DNA of 64,000 nt from Streptomyces puniciscabiei (GCF_006715785.1 NZ_VFNX01000003.1:372001-436000), one strand, 5' to 3'. Shown: positions 15,624 to 24,768, counted from the first letter of the stretch. Notes: a model not told the origin generated them from the letters alone. Program-made: numbers and translations.

Positions 15624-17810
15624 TCAGGACGTCAGGTACGCCTCCACCTCGCTGAACTGCCCGGCCGGCCAGCCGGTGTTGGCGCTGACGGTGAGGCGGA
15701 GGTACCGCAGGTTCGTGGTGCCCGGCAGGGCGACGGTGGCCGTGTTCCCGGTGGCCGGGTCGAAGCGGTAGCCCTGGGCGCCCACGACGGTCGAGTAGTT
15801 CGAGCCGTCGGTGCTGCCGAGCACGGTGATGGTCTGGGTGCGGGCGCCCCACGCCGAGGACGGCGGCAGCTTCAGCACCAGGCGGCGTACGGCGTAGGAC
15901 GAGCCGAGGTCGACCGCCCAGGACTGGGGAAAGGCGTTGTTGGTTGACTCCCAGTAGGAGTTCGGGTCGCCGTCGACCGCCTTGCCGGGCGTGTAGACGT
16001 CCTGGGAGCCGGTCGCGGTGGCCGGGCGGCCCTTGGCGAGGTTGCGGTTCGGGTCGGGGTCCGGGTTGCCCTGGCCGGGCTGCGGCCAGGTCGAGCAGTC
16101 CGACCAGGTGCTGGACCAGCCGGAGTTGCCGCCGCCGTCGGTCAGCGTGAAGGAGCCGGAGTTCGCCGGGTAGGGGCAGTTGTAGACGCCGGCGGCTCCC
16201 ACCTGGGTGGCGGTGACGTTCTTGAAGGTGGCCGCGCCCTGTGCCTCGGCCTGGACGACGACCGTGCCGGTGTTCCGCACGGTCGCCCCGGTCACGTTGA
16301 CGTTCCGGACCGGGTACCCCTGCCCGCCGCCGGAGACGAACTCGAAGGCGCTGTACGGGCTGTCGGTGATGGTGGTGTTGGTGATGTCGACGGTCGCGTT
16401 GATCGCGCTGTCGTAGGAGTCGACGCGCAGCGCGCCCATCGGATGGTTCCAGTTGGGGTTCATCGCGCCGGTGCGGACCAGGGTGTTGCCGTCCACGGTG
16501 ATGGTGCCCGCCAGCGGGGAAAAGGGGTCCAGGAACTTCTGGTTGGAGATCGCGATACCGCTGCCGAGGGCGTTGGTGTCGGAGATCAGGTTGTTCTTCA
16601 CGGAGATGTCGGTACCGCCGTAGATCGCGATGCCGTTGGCGAGGTTCGGCTGCGAGATCGTGTTGTTCTGGAAGCTGGAGTCGGTGTCCGGCGAGTACAG
16701 GGACCACATGGCGAGCGAGTCGTCACCCTGGTTGCGCAGGAAGTTGTTGCGGACGACGACACCCTTGGCGGTGCCGTTGAGGTTGATGCCGTCGGCGGTG
16801 GTGTCGAGGATGCGGTTGTTCTCCACCACCAGGTTGTCGTCGTTGCCCATCAGCCACATGCCGCACTTCATGTGCTGGATCCACATGCCGGAGACGGACG
16901 AGCCGGGGCCGAGCGAGCCGTTGACGAAGTTGTCCGGGTTGGAGTCGACGCGCTCGGTGACCTCGCCGATGACCGCGAAGTCCTTGAGGTGGACGTTTCC
17001 GGAGGAGCTGGACTGGTCGATGAACCGGGAGGTGTGCACCACCGAGTACCAGCTGCCGGCACCCTGGAGCGTCACGTTCTGCACGCCGTTGAGGGACGAG
17101 GTGATCCTGTAGTCGCCGGGCGGGATCCACACCGTGCCGCCCTGGGCGGCGGCGATGGCGTCCCGGAAGGCCTGGGTGGAGTCGCCGTTGCCGCTGGGAT
17201 CGGCGCCCTTGGAGACGACCGACACCGAGCCGGCGGGCTGGGAGGCGGGCGCCGCGACCTGCTCGAAGTCGGCGACGTCGACGGTGACCTGGGTGCCGGC
17301 CGACTCGAAGGCGACCTTGTCGCCCGCCTGGACGCTCTGACCGAGCATCAGGCGCGCGTCGTCGAAGAAGTGATGCTGCTTGGCGCCGGGGATCCAGCCG
17401 GTGTCGACGTAGGAGTACTTGGAGGTGACGGTCAGGGTCCTCGCGAGCTTGACGCCGTTGACGTACACGTCGAGCGTGCCGGACTGGCCGTCGGGGACGC
17501 TGTAGGAGACGTTCACGGCGTTGGCTGCCCGGGGTGCCGTGAACTCGACGCGCTGTCCGGAGGTGAGGCGCACGGCCTGCCGTCCGGATGCCTCCGAGGC
17601 GAGGGTGCCCTGGGTGTAGTCGGGACCGATCTTCGTGCCGGTGGTGGTCGCCGACTCCGCCTCGACCGAGGTGAAGGGGAGGCTGGCGCCGGCGGCCGCG
17701 TGGGCGGCGGGTGCGACGGCGGCGAGCATGCCGGCGGCGAGAGCCACAGCGGCCGCAATGGTTGGCATGCTCCTGACAGTCTTGACGGCTCTGTCCCTGG
17801 TGCTCTGCAT
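15624..17810 (-). CDS. secreted GH87-type alpha-1,3-glucanase (mutanase/mycodextranase) with discoidin domain
   Basis: A 728-aa exported protein. Residues 1-39 are a Sec signal ending AAHAAAG. Residues 45-185 form a beta-sandwich carbohydrate-binding domain of CBM6/35 type. A right-handed parallel beta-helix spans about 195-560. Asp340 (TADGIN) and Asp363-Asp364 (GDDSLAMW) have exactly the 23- and 24-residue spacing that I recall for the catalytic Asp1045/1068/1069 of the GH87 enzyme Agl-KA. After a Pro/Asp linker, residues about 595-728 are an F5/8 type C (discoidin) domain. It would hydrolyse alpha-1,3-glucan of fungal walls or dental mutan. Last gene of the minus-strand operon with a GH13 glucosidase and ABC importer. 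Another beta-helix family is the main alternative. Confidence 0.82.
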   Translation of the reverse strand: MQSTRDRAVKTVRSMPTIAAAVALAAGMLAAVAPAAHAAAGASLPFTSVEAESATTTGTKIGPDYTQGTLASEASGRQAVRLTSGQRVEFTAPRAANAVNVSYSVPDGQSGTLDVYVNGVKLARTLTVTSKYSYVDTGWIPGAKQHHFFDDARLMLGQSVQAGDKVAFESAGTQVTVDVADFEQVAAPASQPAGSVSVVSKGADPSGNGDSTQAFRDAIAAAQGGTVWIPPGDYRITSSLNGVQNVTLQGAGSWYSVVHTSRFIDQSSSSGNVHLKDFAVIGEVTERVDSNPDNFVNGSLGPGSSVSGMWIQHMKCGMWLMGNDDNLVVENNRILDTTADGINLNGTAKGVVVRNNFLRNQGDDSLAMWSLYSPDTDSSFQNNTISQPNLANGIAIYGGTDISVKNNLISDTNALGSGIAISNQKFLDPFSPLAGTITVDGNTLVRTGAMNPNWNHPMGALRVDSYDSAINATVDITNTTITDSPYSAFEFVSGGGQGYPVRNVNVTGATVRNTGTVVVQAEAQGAATFKNVTATQVGAAGVYNCPYPANSGSFTLTDGGGNSGWSSTWSDCSTWPQPGQGNPDPDPNRNLAKGRPATATGSQDVYTPGKAVDGDPNSYWESTNNAFPQSWAVDLGSSYAVRRLVLKLPPSSAWGARTQTITVLGSTDGSNYSTVVGAQGYRFDPATGNTATVALPGTTNLRYLRLTVSANTGWPAGQFSEVEAYLTS

Positions 17811-17861
17811 GTGCTGGTCCCTTCGGGGTGGGGTGCGGGAATGGCGCGATGCGTCGGCGGC

Positions 17862-19469
17862 TCAGCTCCGCAGCCAGGCCGCCGTGTCCTGCGGCAGTCG
17901 GCCCGTGTCGTCCAACGGGCCACTGGCGAGCAGGAGCTGGGAGTGTCCGGGAAGCTCGGCCGGGGTGGGCGCGAGGTTGACCATGCAGGTCATGCCCTCG
18001 GCGCGGGTGAAGGCGAGGACGCCGTCGGGGGCGGGCAGCCAGGTCAGGGGGCTGTCGCCGAAGGCCGGGCGGGTGGCGATGGCCGCGCGGTAGAGGGAGA
18101 GCATGGAGTCGGCGTTCTGCTGTTGACGGTCGACCGCATACGATGGCCAGTCGACCGGCTGCGGTAGCCACGGCTCCTGCTGCGAACCGAATCCCGCATA
18201 CGGCATACCGGCGACCCACGGCAACGGCACCCGGCAGCCGTCCCGCCCGGGGTCGACACCATTCGATCGGAAGTACATCGGATCCTGTATGCGGTCGACC
18301 GGGATCTCGGCCTCCGGCAGCCCCAGCTCCTCCCCCTGGTACAGGTACACCGACCCGGGCAACGCCAGCGACAGCAGGGCGGCCGCCCGCGCCCTGCGGG
18401 TGCCGAGCGCGAGGTCCGTCGGGGTGCCGAAGGCCTTGGCGGCGAAGTCGAACCCGGTGTCCGCGCGGCCGTAGCGGGTGACCGTGCGGGTGACGTCGTG
18501 GTTGCACAGCACCCAGGTGGCCGGGGCGCCGACGGGGGCGAGTTCGGCGAGGGTGGTGTCGATGGCCGTTCGCAGCCGGGCGGGGTCCCAGGGGCAGGAG
18601 AGGAAGGAGAAGTTGAAGGCGGTGTGGAGTTCGTCGGGGCGCAGATAGCGGGCGAAGCGCTCGGCGTCGGGGAGCCAGACCTCACCGACGAAGACGCCGT
18701 CGTACGCGTCCGCCACGCGCCGCCACGAGCGGTAGATGTCATGGAGTTCGTCCCGGTCGACGAACGGGTGCGGGCCGGGGTGGGACGCGAGGTCGGGCAG
18801 GGCCGGGTCCTTGGCGAGCAGGGCGGCGGAGTCGATGCGGACGCCGGCGACACCCCGCTCGAACCAGAACCGCAGGACGTCCTCGTGCTCCTGCCGCACC
18901 GCCGGGTGGGACCAGTTGAGGTCCGGCTGCTCGGGCGTGAACAGGTGCAGATACCAGTCGCCGTCGGGCAGGCGCGTCCACACCGGTTCGGTGGAGCCGA
19001 CGAACTGGGACGGCCAGTCGTTCGGCGGGAGTTCGCCGTGCGGGCCGCGCCCCGGCCGGAAGTGGAACAGCTCGCGCTCCGGGCTGCCGGGCCCGGCGGC
19101 GAGCGCCGCGCGGAACCACGGATGCCGGTCGGAGACATGGTTGGGCACGATGTCGACGATGGTCCGGATGCCCAGCTCGGCCGCCTCGGCGATGAGTTTC
19201 TCCGCCTCGGCCAGGGTGCCGAAGGCCGGGTCGACGGTCCGGTAGTCGGCGACGTCGTAGCCGCCGTCCTTCATCGGCGACAGGTACCAGGGGGTGAACC
19301 ACAGTGCGTCCACGCCGAGTCCGGCCAGGTACGGCAGCCGGGCGCGGACGCCCGCGAGGTCGCCGGTGCCGTCGCCGTCGCCGTCCGCGAAGCTGCGGAC
19401 GTAGACCTGGTAGATGACGGCCGAGCGCCACCAGTCGCGGTCCTTCGGGGCATGGGTGGGCTGTCCCAC
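17862..19469 (-). CDS. GH13 alpha-glucosidase, cytoplasmic
   Basis: A 535-aa GH13 enzyme of the oligo-1,6-glucosidase/alpha-glucosidase group. The ATG at 19469 starts a protein without signal peptide; DWWRSAVIYQVYVRSFADGDGDG is the typical N-terminus (quoted parts are separated in the family alignment). Catalytic residues: nucleophile Asp213 in GVRIDSA, acid/base Glu263 in FVGEVW, and Asp325 in CNHDVTR. It releases glucose from imported alpha-oligosaccharides. Its place between the ABC permease genes and the GH87 gene suggests nigero- or isomalto-oligosaccharides as natural substrates rather than maltose; this is inference from context. Confidence 0.92.
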   Translation of the reverse strand: MGQPTHAPKDRDWWRSAVIYQVYVRSFADGDGDGTGDLAGVRARLPYLAGLGVDALWFTPWYLSPMKDGGYDVADYRTVDPAFGTLAEAEKLIAEAAELGIRTIVDIVPNHVSDRHPWFRAALAAGPGSPERELFHFRPGRGPHGELPPNDWPSQFVGSTEPVWTRLPDGDWYLHLFTPEQPDLNWSHPAVRQEHEDVLRFWFERGVAGVRIDSAALLAKDPALPDLASHPGPHPFVDRDELHDIYRSWRRVADAYDGVFVGEVWLPDAERFARYLRPDELHTAFNFSFLSCPWDPARLRTAIDTTLAELAPVGAPATWVLCNHDVTRTVTRYGRADTGFDFAAKAFGTPTDLALGTRRARAAALLSLALPGSVYLYQGEELGLPEAEIPVDRIQDPMYFRSNGVDPGRDGCRVPLPWVAGMPYAGFGSQQEPWLPQPVDWPSYAVDRQQQNADSMLSLYRAAIATRPAFGDSPLTWLPAPDGVLAFTRAEGMTCMVNLAPTPAELPGHSQLLLASGPLDDTGRLPQDTAAWLRS

Positions 19470-19526
19470 GGAGCTTGACCTTTCTGTGAGGCGGTGCGGC
19501 GCCTTCGGTGAGTCGGTGCGGCGGTG

Positions 19527-20402
19527 TCAGCCCTTGGTGCTGCCCGCGCCGAGCCCGGCGATGATGTGCCGCTGGAAGACGAGGAACAGCGCCACCATCG
19601 GGATGCTGGCGATCACCATCGCGGCGATGAGCACGGTGAGCTGGATGCTCTGCGACAACTGGACCAGGGCCACACTGATCGGCTGTTCGCCGGTGTCGGA
19701 GAAGACCATCAGCGGCCACAGGAAGTCCTGCCAGACGGCGACCAGTGCGAAGATCGACACCACGCCGAGCACCGGCCTGGACATGGGCAGCACCACCGAC
19801 CACAGGATGCGCAGCTTTCCGGCGCCGTCGATCTCCGCGGCCTGAAGGACGTCACGCGGCAACTGGTCGAAGAACCGTTTGAGCAGATAGAGGTTGAAGG
19901 CGTTGGCGACGGCCGGCAGCCAGATGGCGAGGGGGTCGTTGAGCAGGCTGGTGTGGATCAGCGGCAGGTCGGCGACCGTCAGGTACTTCGGTACGACCAG
20001 GGCCTGCGCCGGCACCATGAGGGTGGCGAGGATGCCACCGAGGATCACCTCGCCGAAGGCCGGCTTCAGCCTGGACAGTGCGTAGGCGGCGGCCGTGCAG
20101 AACACCAGCTGGAACGCCCAGGCACCGGCCGCCTGCACCACCGTGTTCCACAGGTGCTGCGGCAGCTGCATCAGGTCCCAGGCGTCGGTGTAGCCGCCGA
20201 GGTGCCAGTGTTCCGGGATCAAGGTCGGCGGGGTCTGCGCCACCTCGTCCGGGGACTTCATCGCGGCCGTCACCATCCAGTAGACCGGGAAGAGGAAGGC
20301 GAGCGCGAAGAGGACGACTACGGCCGTGAAGACGGTCCAGTAGATCGCCTTGCCGCGCGGGCGGGCGAGGGTGGCCGGGGAGATCAGGGTGCGGGTGCTC
20401 AT
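19527..20402 (-). CDS. sugar ABC transporter permease, MalG type
   Basis: A 291-aa product whose ATG at 20402 overlaps the stop of the preceding permease (ATGA). Six transmembrane helices, with the cytoplasmic ATPase-coupling loop QAAEIDGAGKLRI (EAA motif) near residues 195-207. Pairs with the permease at 20399 and binding protein at 21361 to form a CUT1 importer. No ATPase gene is present, so the shared MsiK ATPase is presumably used, as for most Streptomyces CUT1 systems. Confidence 0.93.
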   Translation of the reverse strand: MSTRTLISPATLARPRGKAIYWTVFTAVVVLFALAFLFPVYWMVTAAMKSPDEVAQTPPTLIPEHWHLGGYTDAWDLMQLPQHLWNTVVQAAGAWAFQLVFCTAAAYALSRLKPAFGEVILGGILATLMVPAQALVVPKYLTVADLPLIHTSLLNDPLAIWLPAVANAFNLYLLKRFFDQLPRDVLQAAEIDGAGKLRILWSVVLPMSRPVLGVVSIFALVAVWQDFLWPLMVFSDTGEQPISVALVQLSQSIQLTVLIAAMVIASIPMVALFLVFQRHIIAGLGAGSTKG

Positions 20403-21355
20403 GCGCTGTCCCCCTCGGTGCGAGTGAGCCGCAGGTAGACGGCGGAGAAGGCACCGAGCAGCACCAGGAGCATGACGCTGAGGGCACAGGCGCCGCCGAA
20501 GTCGTCGTAGAGGAAGGCGTACTTGTAGATCAGGTAGAGAACGGTCACCGTCGCGTTCTCCGGGCCGCCGCCGGTGATGACGAACGGCTCGGTGAACACC
20601 TGCATGGTGGCGATGATCTGAAGGAGCATCAGCATCAGGATCACGAAGCGGGTCTGCGGGACCGTGACGTGCCGGACGCGCTGGAGCAGGTTCGCGCCGT
20701 CCAGTTCCGCGGCCTCGTACAGCTCGCCCGGGATGGACTGCAGGGCGGCGAGGTAGATCAGGACGGTGCCGCCCATGTTGGCCCACGTCGCCACGATCAC
20801 CAGGGAGACGAGTGCCGTGTCGGTGCCGTTGGACCAGTTCGACGTCGGCAGGTGCATCAGGCGCAGGGTCTCGTTGGCGAGGCCGGCACCGGGGTCGTAG
20901 AACCACTTCCACAGCAGGGCGCTGACCACCGGCGGGATCATCACCGGCAGGTAGACGACCACCCGGAAGAACGCCTTGGCGTGGCGCAGTTCGTTGAGGA
21001 CCAGGGCGAGCACGAAGGGGACGGCGAAGCCGATGAGCAGGGCCAGCAGGGTGAAGGTGAGGGTGTTGCGCCAGGCCGCGGTGAACTCGGGGTCGTGCAG
21101 GACCCGGGTGAAGTTGGCGGTGCCGACCCACTCCGGCTTCGAACCGGGCGTGTACTTCTGGAAGGCGATGACGACCGCGCGGATCGCCGGGTACCAGGAG
21201 AACAGGGCGAAGCAGACGAGGCCGCCGAGGAGGAAGGCGTAGGCGCGGGCCTGGTCGGCGAGGCGGCGCCGCCCCCGGCCCCCTACCGGGGGCGGCGCCG
21301 GTACCGGGTGGACGGCGGCCTTCGTCACGGGCTGCCGTTCGGCCGTCTTCGTCAT
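20399..21355 (-). CDS. sugar ABC transporter permease, MalF type
   Basis: A 318-aa product from the ATG at 21355. A basic, Pro-rich cytoplasmic N-terminus (about 35 residues) precedes six transmembrane helices. The EAA loop reads YEAAELDGANLLQR. It begins 5 bases after the stop of the binding-protein gene and overlaps the next permease by 4 bases, so the three are one transcript. Confidence 0.93.
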   Translation of the reverse strand: MTKTAERQPVTKAAVHPVPAPPPVGGRGRRRLADQARAYAFLLGGLVCFALFSWYPAIRAVVIAFQKYTPGSKPEWVGTANFTRVLHDPEFTAAWRNTLTFTLLALLIGFAVPFVLALVLNELRHAKAFFRVVVYLPVMIPPVVSALLWKWFYDPGAGLANETLRLMHLPTSNWSNGTDTALVSLVIVATWANMGGTVLIYLAALQSIPGELYEAAELDGANLLQRVRHVTVPQTRFVILMLMLLQIIATMQVFTEPFVITGGGPENATVTVLYLIYKYAFLYDDFGGACALSVMLLVLLGAFSAVYLRLTRTEGDSA

Positions 21356-21360
21356 GGCGG

Positions 21361-22713
21361 TCAGCTCCGGGCCAGAATGCCGTCGATCTTTCCGGATGCG
21401 TCCTTGAGGAGCTGGTCGATGTCGGCGTTCTTCTGGGTGAGGACGGCGGAGACGGCGGAGTCGAGGACGGAGTAGATCTGCTGCGCGTCCGGCGGTTCGA
21501 TCTTCATCTGCAGCTGCTGGTTGCCGTCGAGGAAGGCCTGGTAGTTCGCCACCGGGACGTTGGCGTTGGCCTTCTTGGCCTGCTGGTCCTTGGCGTCGGC
21601 GGCGCCGGTGAACAGGCGCGGCTCGGGCAGGCCGACGGGAGCGTCGTTCTTCTTCGCGCGGGCGTAGTCGCCGAGGAAACCCGTGCCCGGCGTGAGGAAC
21701 ATGTGGTCCAGCCACTTCAGGCCGGCCCGGATCTGGGCGGGCGTGTCGTGCTTGTTGAACATGTAGCCGTCGCCGCCGATGAGCGTGCCCTTGCCGCCCG
21801 GCATCGGGCCGATGGCGATGTCGTCGTAGTTCGCGCCCTTCTCCTTGACCAGGATCGGGATGTTGTCGGGGGCGGCGAGATACATGCCGAGCCTGCCCGA
21901 GCCCATCATCTGCTGCACGTCGTTGATGACGAGGAGCTGCTTGCTGCCCATGGAGTCGTCGGTCCACCGCATGTCGTGCAGGTTCTGCAGGACGGCGTGG
22001 CCCTCGGGCGTGTCGATGGTGGCCTTCCTGCCGTCGGGGCCGACGACGTCCCCGCCCTGTGAGTACAGCTCGGCGGTGAAGTGCCAGCCGCCCTGGTTCT
22101 GGGCGCTGTAGTCGGCGTAGCCGACGGTGCCGCCTCCGAGCGCGGCGATCCTCTTGGCGTCGGCGCGAACCTCGTCCCAGGTCGTCGGGGGCTTGTCGGG
22201 GTCGAGGCCGGCCTTCCGGAAGAGCGTGCGGTTGTAGATCAACCCCATGCTGTATCCGGTGCGCGGGATGCCGTAGACCTTTCCGCCGACGGTGTAGATG
22301 TCCCGCAGCTGCTTCTGGATGGTGCCGTAGGACTTCAACTCCTTGAGGTACGGCGTGAGATCGGCTGCCTGGCCGATGTCCACGACGTGCTTGGCGTCGG
22401 TGAAGTACGTGTAGAAGACGTCCTCCATCTGACCGCCGGCGAGCTTGGCGTCGAACGTCTTCGGGTCCTGGCAGGGGAAGGCGTCGTGCGGCACGACGTC
22501 GATGTCCGGGTTCCGCTTCTCGAAGGAGGCGACGTCCTCCTCGAAGAAGCTCCGGTCGACCTTGGCGCTCCTGGGCGGCTCGCAGTTGACGGTGATGCGG
22601 GTCTTGCCGCTCGCCGAGCCGTCGCCGCCCGAGCCGCAGCCGGTGGCGGCAAGGGCGAGCGAGGAGCAGACGCCGATCGCGACGAAGGTACGACGGAACC
22701 CGGTGCTTGTCAT
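21361..22713 (-). CDS. sugar ABC transporter substrate-binding lipoprotein
   Basis: A 450-aa CUT1-type binding protein. Start at the ATG at 22713, preceded by GGGGGT; an in-frame ATG 7 codons upstream is less well placed. The lipobox LAATGC gives acylated Cys26. The mature part has the typical binding-protein features VYGIPRTGYSMGLIYN and IGPMPGGKGTLIGGDGYM. It is the first gene of the operon and would deliver alpha-glucan oligosaccharides to the two permeases. The promoter region holds a 23-bp inverted repeat (22775-22797) that LacI probably binds. Confidence 0.92.
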   Translation of the reverse strand: MTSTGFRRTFVAIGVCSSLALAATGCGSGGDGSASGKTRITVNCEPPRSAKVDRSFFEEDVASFEKRNPDIDVVPHDAFPCQDPKTFDAKLAGGQMEDVFYTYFTDAKHVVDIGQAADLTPYLKELKSYGTIQKQLRDIYTVGGKVYGIPRTGYSMGLIYNRTLFRKAGLDPDKPPTTWDEVRADAKRIAALGGGTVGYADYSAQNQGGWHFTAELYSQGGDVVGPDGRKATIDTPEGHAVLQNLHDMRWTDDSMGSKQLLVINDVQQMMGSGRLGMYLAAPDNIPILVKEKGANYDDIAIGPMPGGKGTLIGGDGYMFNKHDTPAQIRAGLKWLDHMFLTPGTGFLGDYARAKKNDAPVGLPEPRLFTGAADAKDQQAKKANANVPVANYQAFLDGNQQLQMKIEPPDAQQIYSVLDSAVSAVLTQKNADIDQLLKDASGKIDGILARS

Positions 22714-22774
22714 CGGTGGACCCCCAGATGGCACTCATGGCAGGAGCGGTGGGCGCCGCACACTCAAGCACCGC

Positions 22775-22797
22775 CGACATCTCTTCGCAAGATGTCG
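22775..22797. promoter_or_regulatory. inverted repeat CGACATCT-N7-AGATGTCG, putative LacI operator of the alpha-glucan operon
   Basis: Perfect 8-bp arms at 22775-22782 and 22790-22797; the centre CTTCGCAAG carries the CTT..AAG halves common to LacI-family sites. It lies between the LacI gene and the binding-protein gene. An AT-rich patch at 22806-22822 (CTGTAATTATTTGACAG) next to it is probably the core promoter. Confidence 0.65.
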
Positions 22798-22854
22798 CGC
22801 AGGCTCTGTAATTATTTGACAGATGGCTGGATGCTCACGATCACCGTCGGTCAG

Positions 22855-23853
22855 TCACCCACGTGGGGCTTGCGCGGTGGAGCCGCGCACCACCAGCTCC
22901 GGCTCGAACAGCAGCTCCTCGGCGGGTACGGCGGTGCCGCCGATCTGGGCGTTCAGCAGCTCCACGGCGGCGCGGCCCATGGCCTCGATGGGCTGGCGGA
23001 CGGTGGTGAGCGGGGGCTCGGTGCAGTTCATGAAGGCCGAGTCGTCGTAGCCGACGACCGAGATCCGCCCCGGCACGCCGTACCCCTTGCGGCGCGCGGC
23101 CCTGACCGCGCCCAGTGCGAGCGGGTCGCTGGCGCAGATGATGCCGGTGACACCCCGGTCGATCAGCCGGGACGCGGCGGCGTGACCGCCCTCGATGGAA
23201 AAGATCGCCCGCGCGACGAACTCCTCCGGCAGGTCGCCTGCGATCGCCCGCGCGGCGGCCAGCTTGCGCGCCGAGGGCACGTGGTCGCCGGGGCCGAGGA
23301 CCAGCCCGATGCGCTCGTGGCCGAGCGAGGCCAGGTGCCGCCACGACTGCTCCACGGCGACGGCGTCGTCACAGGACACGCCGGGGAAGCCGAGGTGTTC
23401 GATGGCCGCGTTGACCAGCACGACGGGGATGTTGCGGTCGGCCAGCAGCCGGTAGTGGTCGTGCGGGGCGTCCGCCTGGGCGTACAGACCGCCGGCGAAG
23501 ACGACGCCGGAGACCTGCTGCTGCAGCAGCAGTTCGACGTAGTCCGCCTCCGAGACGCCGCCCTTGGTCTGCGTGCACAGCACGGGGGTGAGTCCGAGCT
23601 GGGCGAGCGCACCGCCGATGACCTCGGCGAACGCCGGGAAGATGGGGTTCTGCAGCTCCGGCAGGACCAGGCCGACGAGCCGGGCGCGTTCGCCGCGCAG
23701 CTGGGTGGGGCGCTCGTAACCGAGGACGTCGAGGGCCGTCAGCACCGCCTGCCGGGTGGCTTCGGAGACGCCGGGTTTGCCGTTGAGCACCCGGCTGACG
23801 GTCGCTTCGCTGACGCCGACCTTCTTCGCCACTTCCGCAAGTCGTCGAGTCAT
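22855..23853 (-). CDS. LacI family transcriptional repressor
   Basis: A 332-aa protein starting at the ATG at 23853. Residues 1-25 are the LacI HTH (LAEVAKKVGVSEATVSRVLNGKPGVS); the hinge and periplasmic-binding-protein-like sensor follow, with GYDDSAFMNCTEPPLTTVRQP near the end. It lies directly upstream of the ABC/GH13/GH87 operon on the same strand and is the obvious local regulator, inactivated by a released alpha-glucosyl sugar. Its own promoter has a CTTGC-type inverted repeat at 23878-23890, suggesting autoregulation. Confidence 0.93.
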   Translation of the reverse strand: MTRRLAEVAKKVGVSEATVSRVLNGKPGVSEATRQAVLTALDVLGYERPTQLRGERARLVGLVLPELQNPIFPAFAEVIGGALAQLGLTPVLCTQTKGGVSEADYVELLLQQQVSGVVFAGGLYAQADAPHDHYRLLADRNIPVVLVNAAIEHLGFPGVSCDDAVAVEQSWRHLASLGHERIGLVLGPGDHVPSARKLAAARAIAGDLPEEFVARAIFSIEGGHAAASRLIDRGVTGIICASDPLALGAVRAARRKGYGVPGRISVVGYDDSAFMNCTEPPLTTVRQPIEAMGRAAVELLNAQIGGTAVPAEELLFEPELVVRGSTAQAPRG

Positions 23854-23877
23854 GGACGCAAGAGTAGCGCAACTATT

Positions 23878-23890
23878 GCAAGGCGCTTGC
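23878..23890. promoter_or_regulatory. inverted repeat GCAAG-gcg-CTTGC, putative LacI autoregulatory operator
   Basis: Perfect 5-bp arms separated by GCG, 25 bases before the LacI start codon. Read as CTTGC/GCAAG halves, it is the classic shape of actinobacterial LacI-family boxes. Confidence 0.6.
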
Positions 23891-23968
23891 GTAAGACGGG
23901 GGGCTCCCGTGTCCCTTCGGAGCGCTCGACCCGGCGCCGCCGGCGACCTGAACGCCGGCGGTGCCGGG

Positions 23969-24640
23969 TCAGCTCTCGGGGGAAGGGACGATCGTGAGGT
24001 GGGTCGCCGTGCTCCGCGAGCGGCGCGGACGGCGTACCGGCGCGGTGGGCCGGCGGTTCTCGCGCAGGACCAGGGAGAGGCGCCGGTAGCCGAGGTCGAG
24101 CAGGGCCTGCGGTGTCTCCTCGACGATGCGGCACTCGGTGGGGCCGCGCCGCGGGTCGGGGTGGAGCAGCAGCCGGACGGCGCCGTCCAGCCGGGTCGCG
24201 CTCTCGCCGACGGCATGGATCCAGTGCGGCAGGCCCTGCCGGTAGGCGGCCTCCATGAGCGGGTCCTGGGCGATGTCCCGGCGGATCGCCTGGAGTTCGT
24301 GGTCGTGGCCGTACGTCTCCAGGGCGGTCCTGAGGTGGGCCAGCATCGGCAGGCACCAGCCCTGTTCGTGCTCGCCGAGGACGTCGGCCGCGTCCGGGTG
24401 GAACAGGACGAACCGCAGGAAGTTGTCCCCGGGCATGGCCGTCGCGTGCCGGCGCGCCCCGCGGAAGAGTGTCTCGAACGCGCCGTTGGCCATGACCACG
24501 TCCCAGCGGTGGTCGACGACCAGGGACGGGCAGGCGAGGGACTCCAGCAGTGCTGCGTAGTCCTGCAGATACGCCTGGTTCGCGCAGGTGTCGGGGACGG
24601 GCCGCGGTGCCGGCCGCTGCCCTCCTGCCTGATGTGCCAT
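23969..24640 (-). CDS. stand-alone MmyB-type ligand-binding domain protein, no HTH
   Basis: A 223-aa protein from the ATG at 24640. The core (SLVVDHRWDVVMANGAFETLF, about residues 38-58, through GPTECRIVEETPQALLDLG near 190) matches the MmyB-like/PAS-like domain normally found after an XRE helix-turn-helix in actinobacterial regulators. No HTH is present here: the first 25 residues are Gln/Pro/Arg-rich. The C-terminus is basic. It is divergent from an XRE-type gene that has an HTH but no MmyB domain, so the two could form a split regulator; this is speculation. A promoter with TTGACA and CAGGAT (18-base gap) fits upstream. Confidence 0.75.
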   Translation of the reverse strand: MAHQAGGQRPAPRPVPDTCANQAYLQDYAALLESLACPSLVVDHRWDVVMANGAFETLFRGARRHATAMPGDNFLRFVLFHPDAADVLGEHEQGWCLPMLAHLRTALETYGHDHELQAIRRDIAQDPLMEAAYRQGLPHWIHAVGESATRLDGAVRLLLHPDPRRGPTECRIVEETPQALLDLGYRRLSLVLRENRRPTAPVRRPRRSRSTATHLTIVPSPES

Positions 24641-24686
24641 CGGGAGGTCACCCCTCTTGCCTCTGCGGCCTTCACGCGGCCCTGCG

Positions 24687-24716
24687 ATCCTGCGGCCCGC
24701 GACAAGACCGTGTCAA
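24687..24716 (-). promoter_or_regulatory. promoter: TTGACA, 18-bp gap, CAGGAT
   Basis: On the minus strand TTGACA (24716-24711) and CAGGAT (24692-24687) are 18 bp apart and point toward the MmyB-domain gene starting at 24640. Confidence 0.5.
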
Positions 24717-24754
24717 CTATCGTGGCATTTTGCGGCCGTTGACGGCTGAAATTC

Positions 24755-24768
24755 GCCACAGTTGTGGC
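24755..24768. promoter_or_regulatory. palindrome GCCACAGTTGTGGC
   Basis: Perfect 6-bp arms around GT, centrally between the divergent MmyB-domain and XRE genes; half-site-like GTGGC occurs again at 24722. A candidate operator for the XRE protein. Confidence 0.5.

Noticed and set aside
22806..22822. CTGTAATTATTTGACAG as a separate palindromic operator
   Set aside because: Only the outer four bases pair; better read as AT-rich promoter core.
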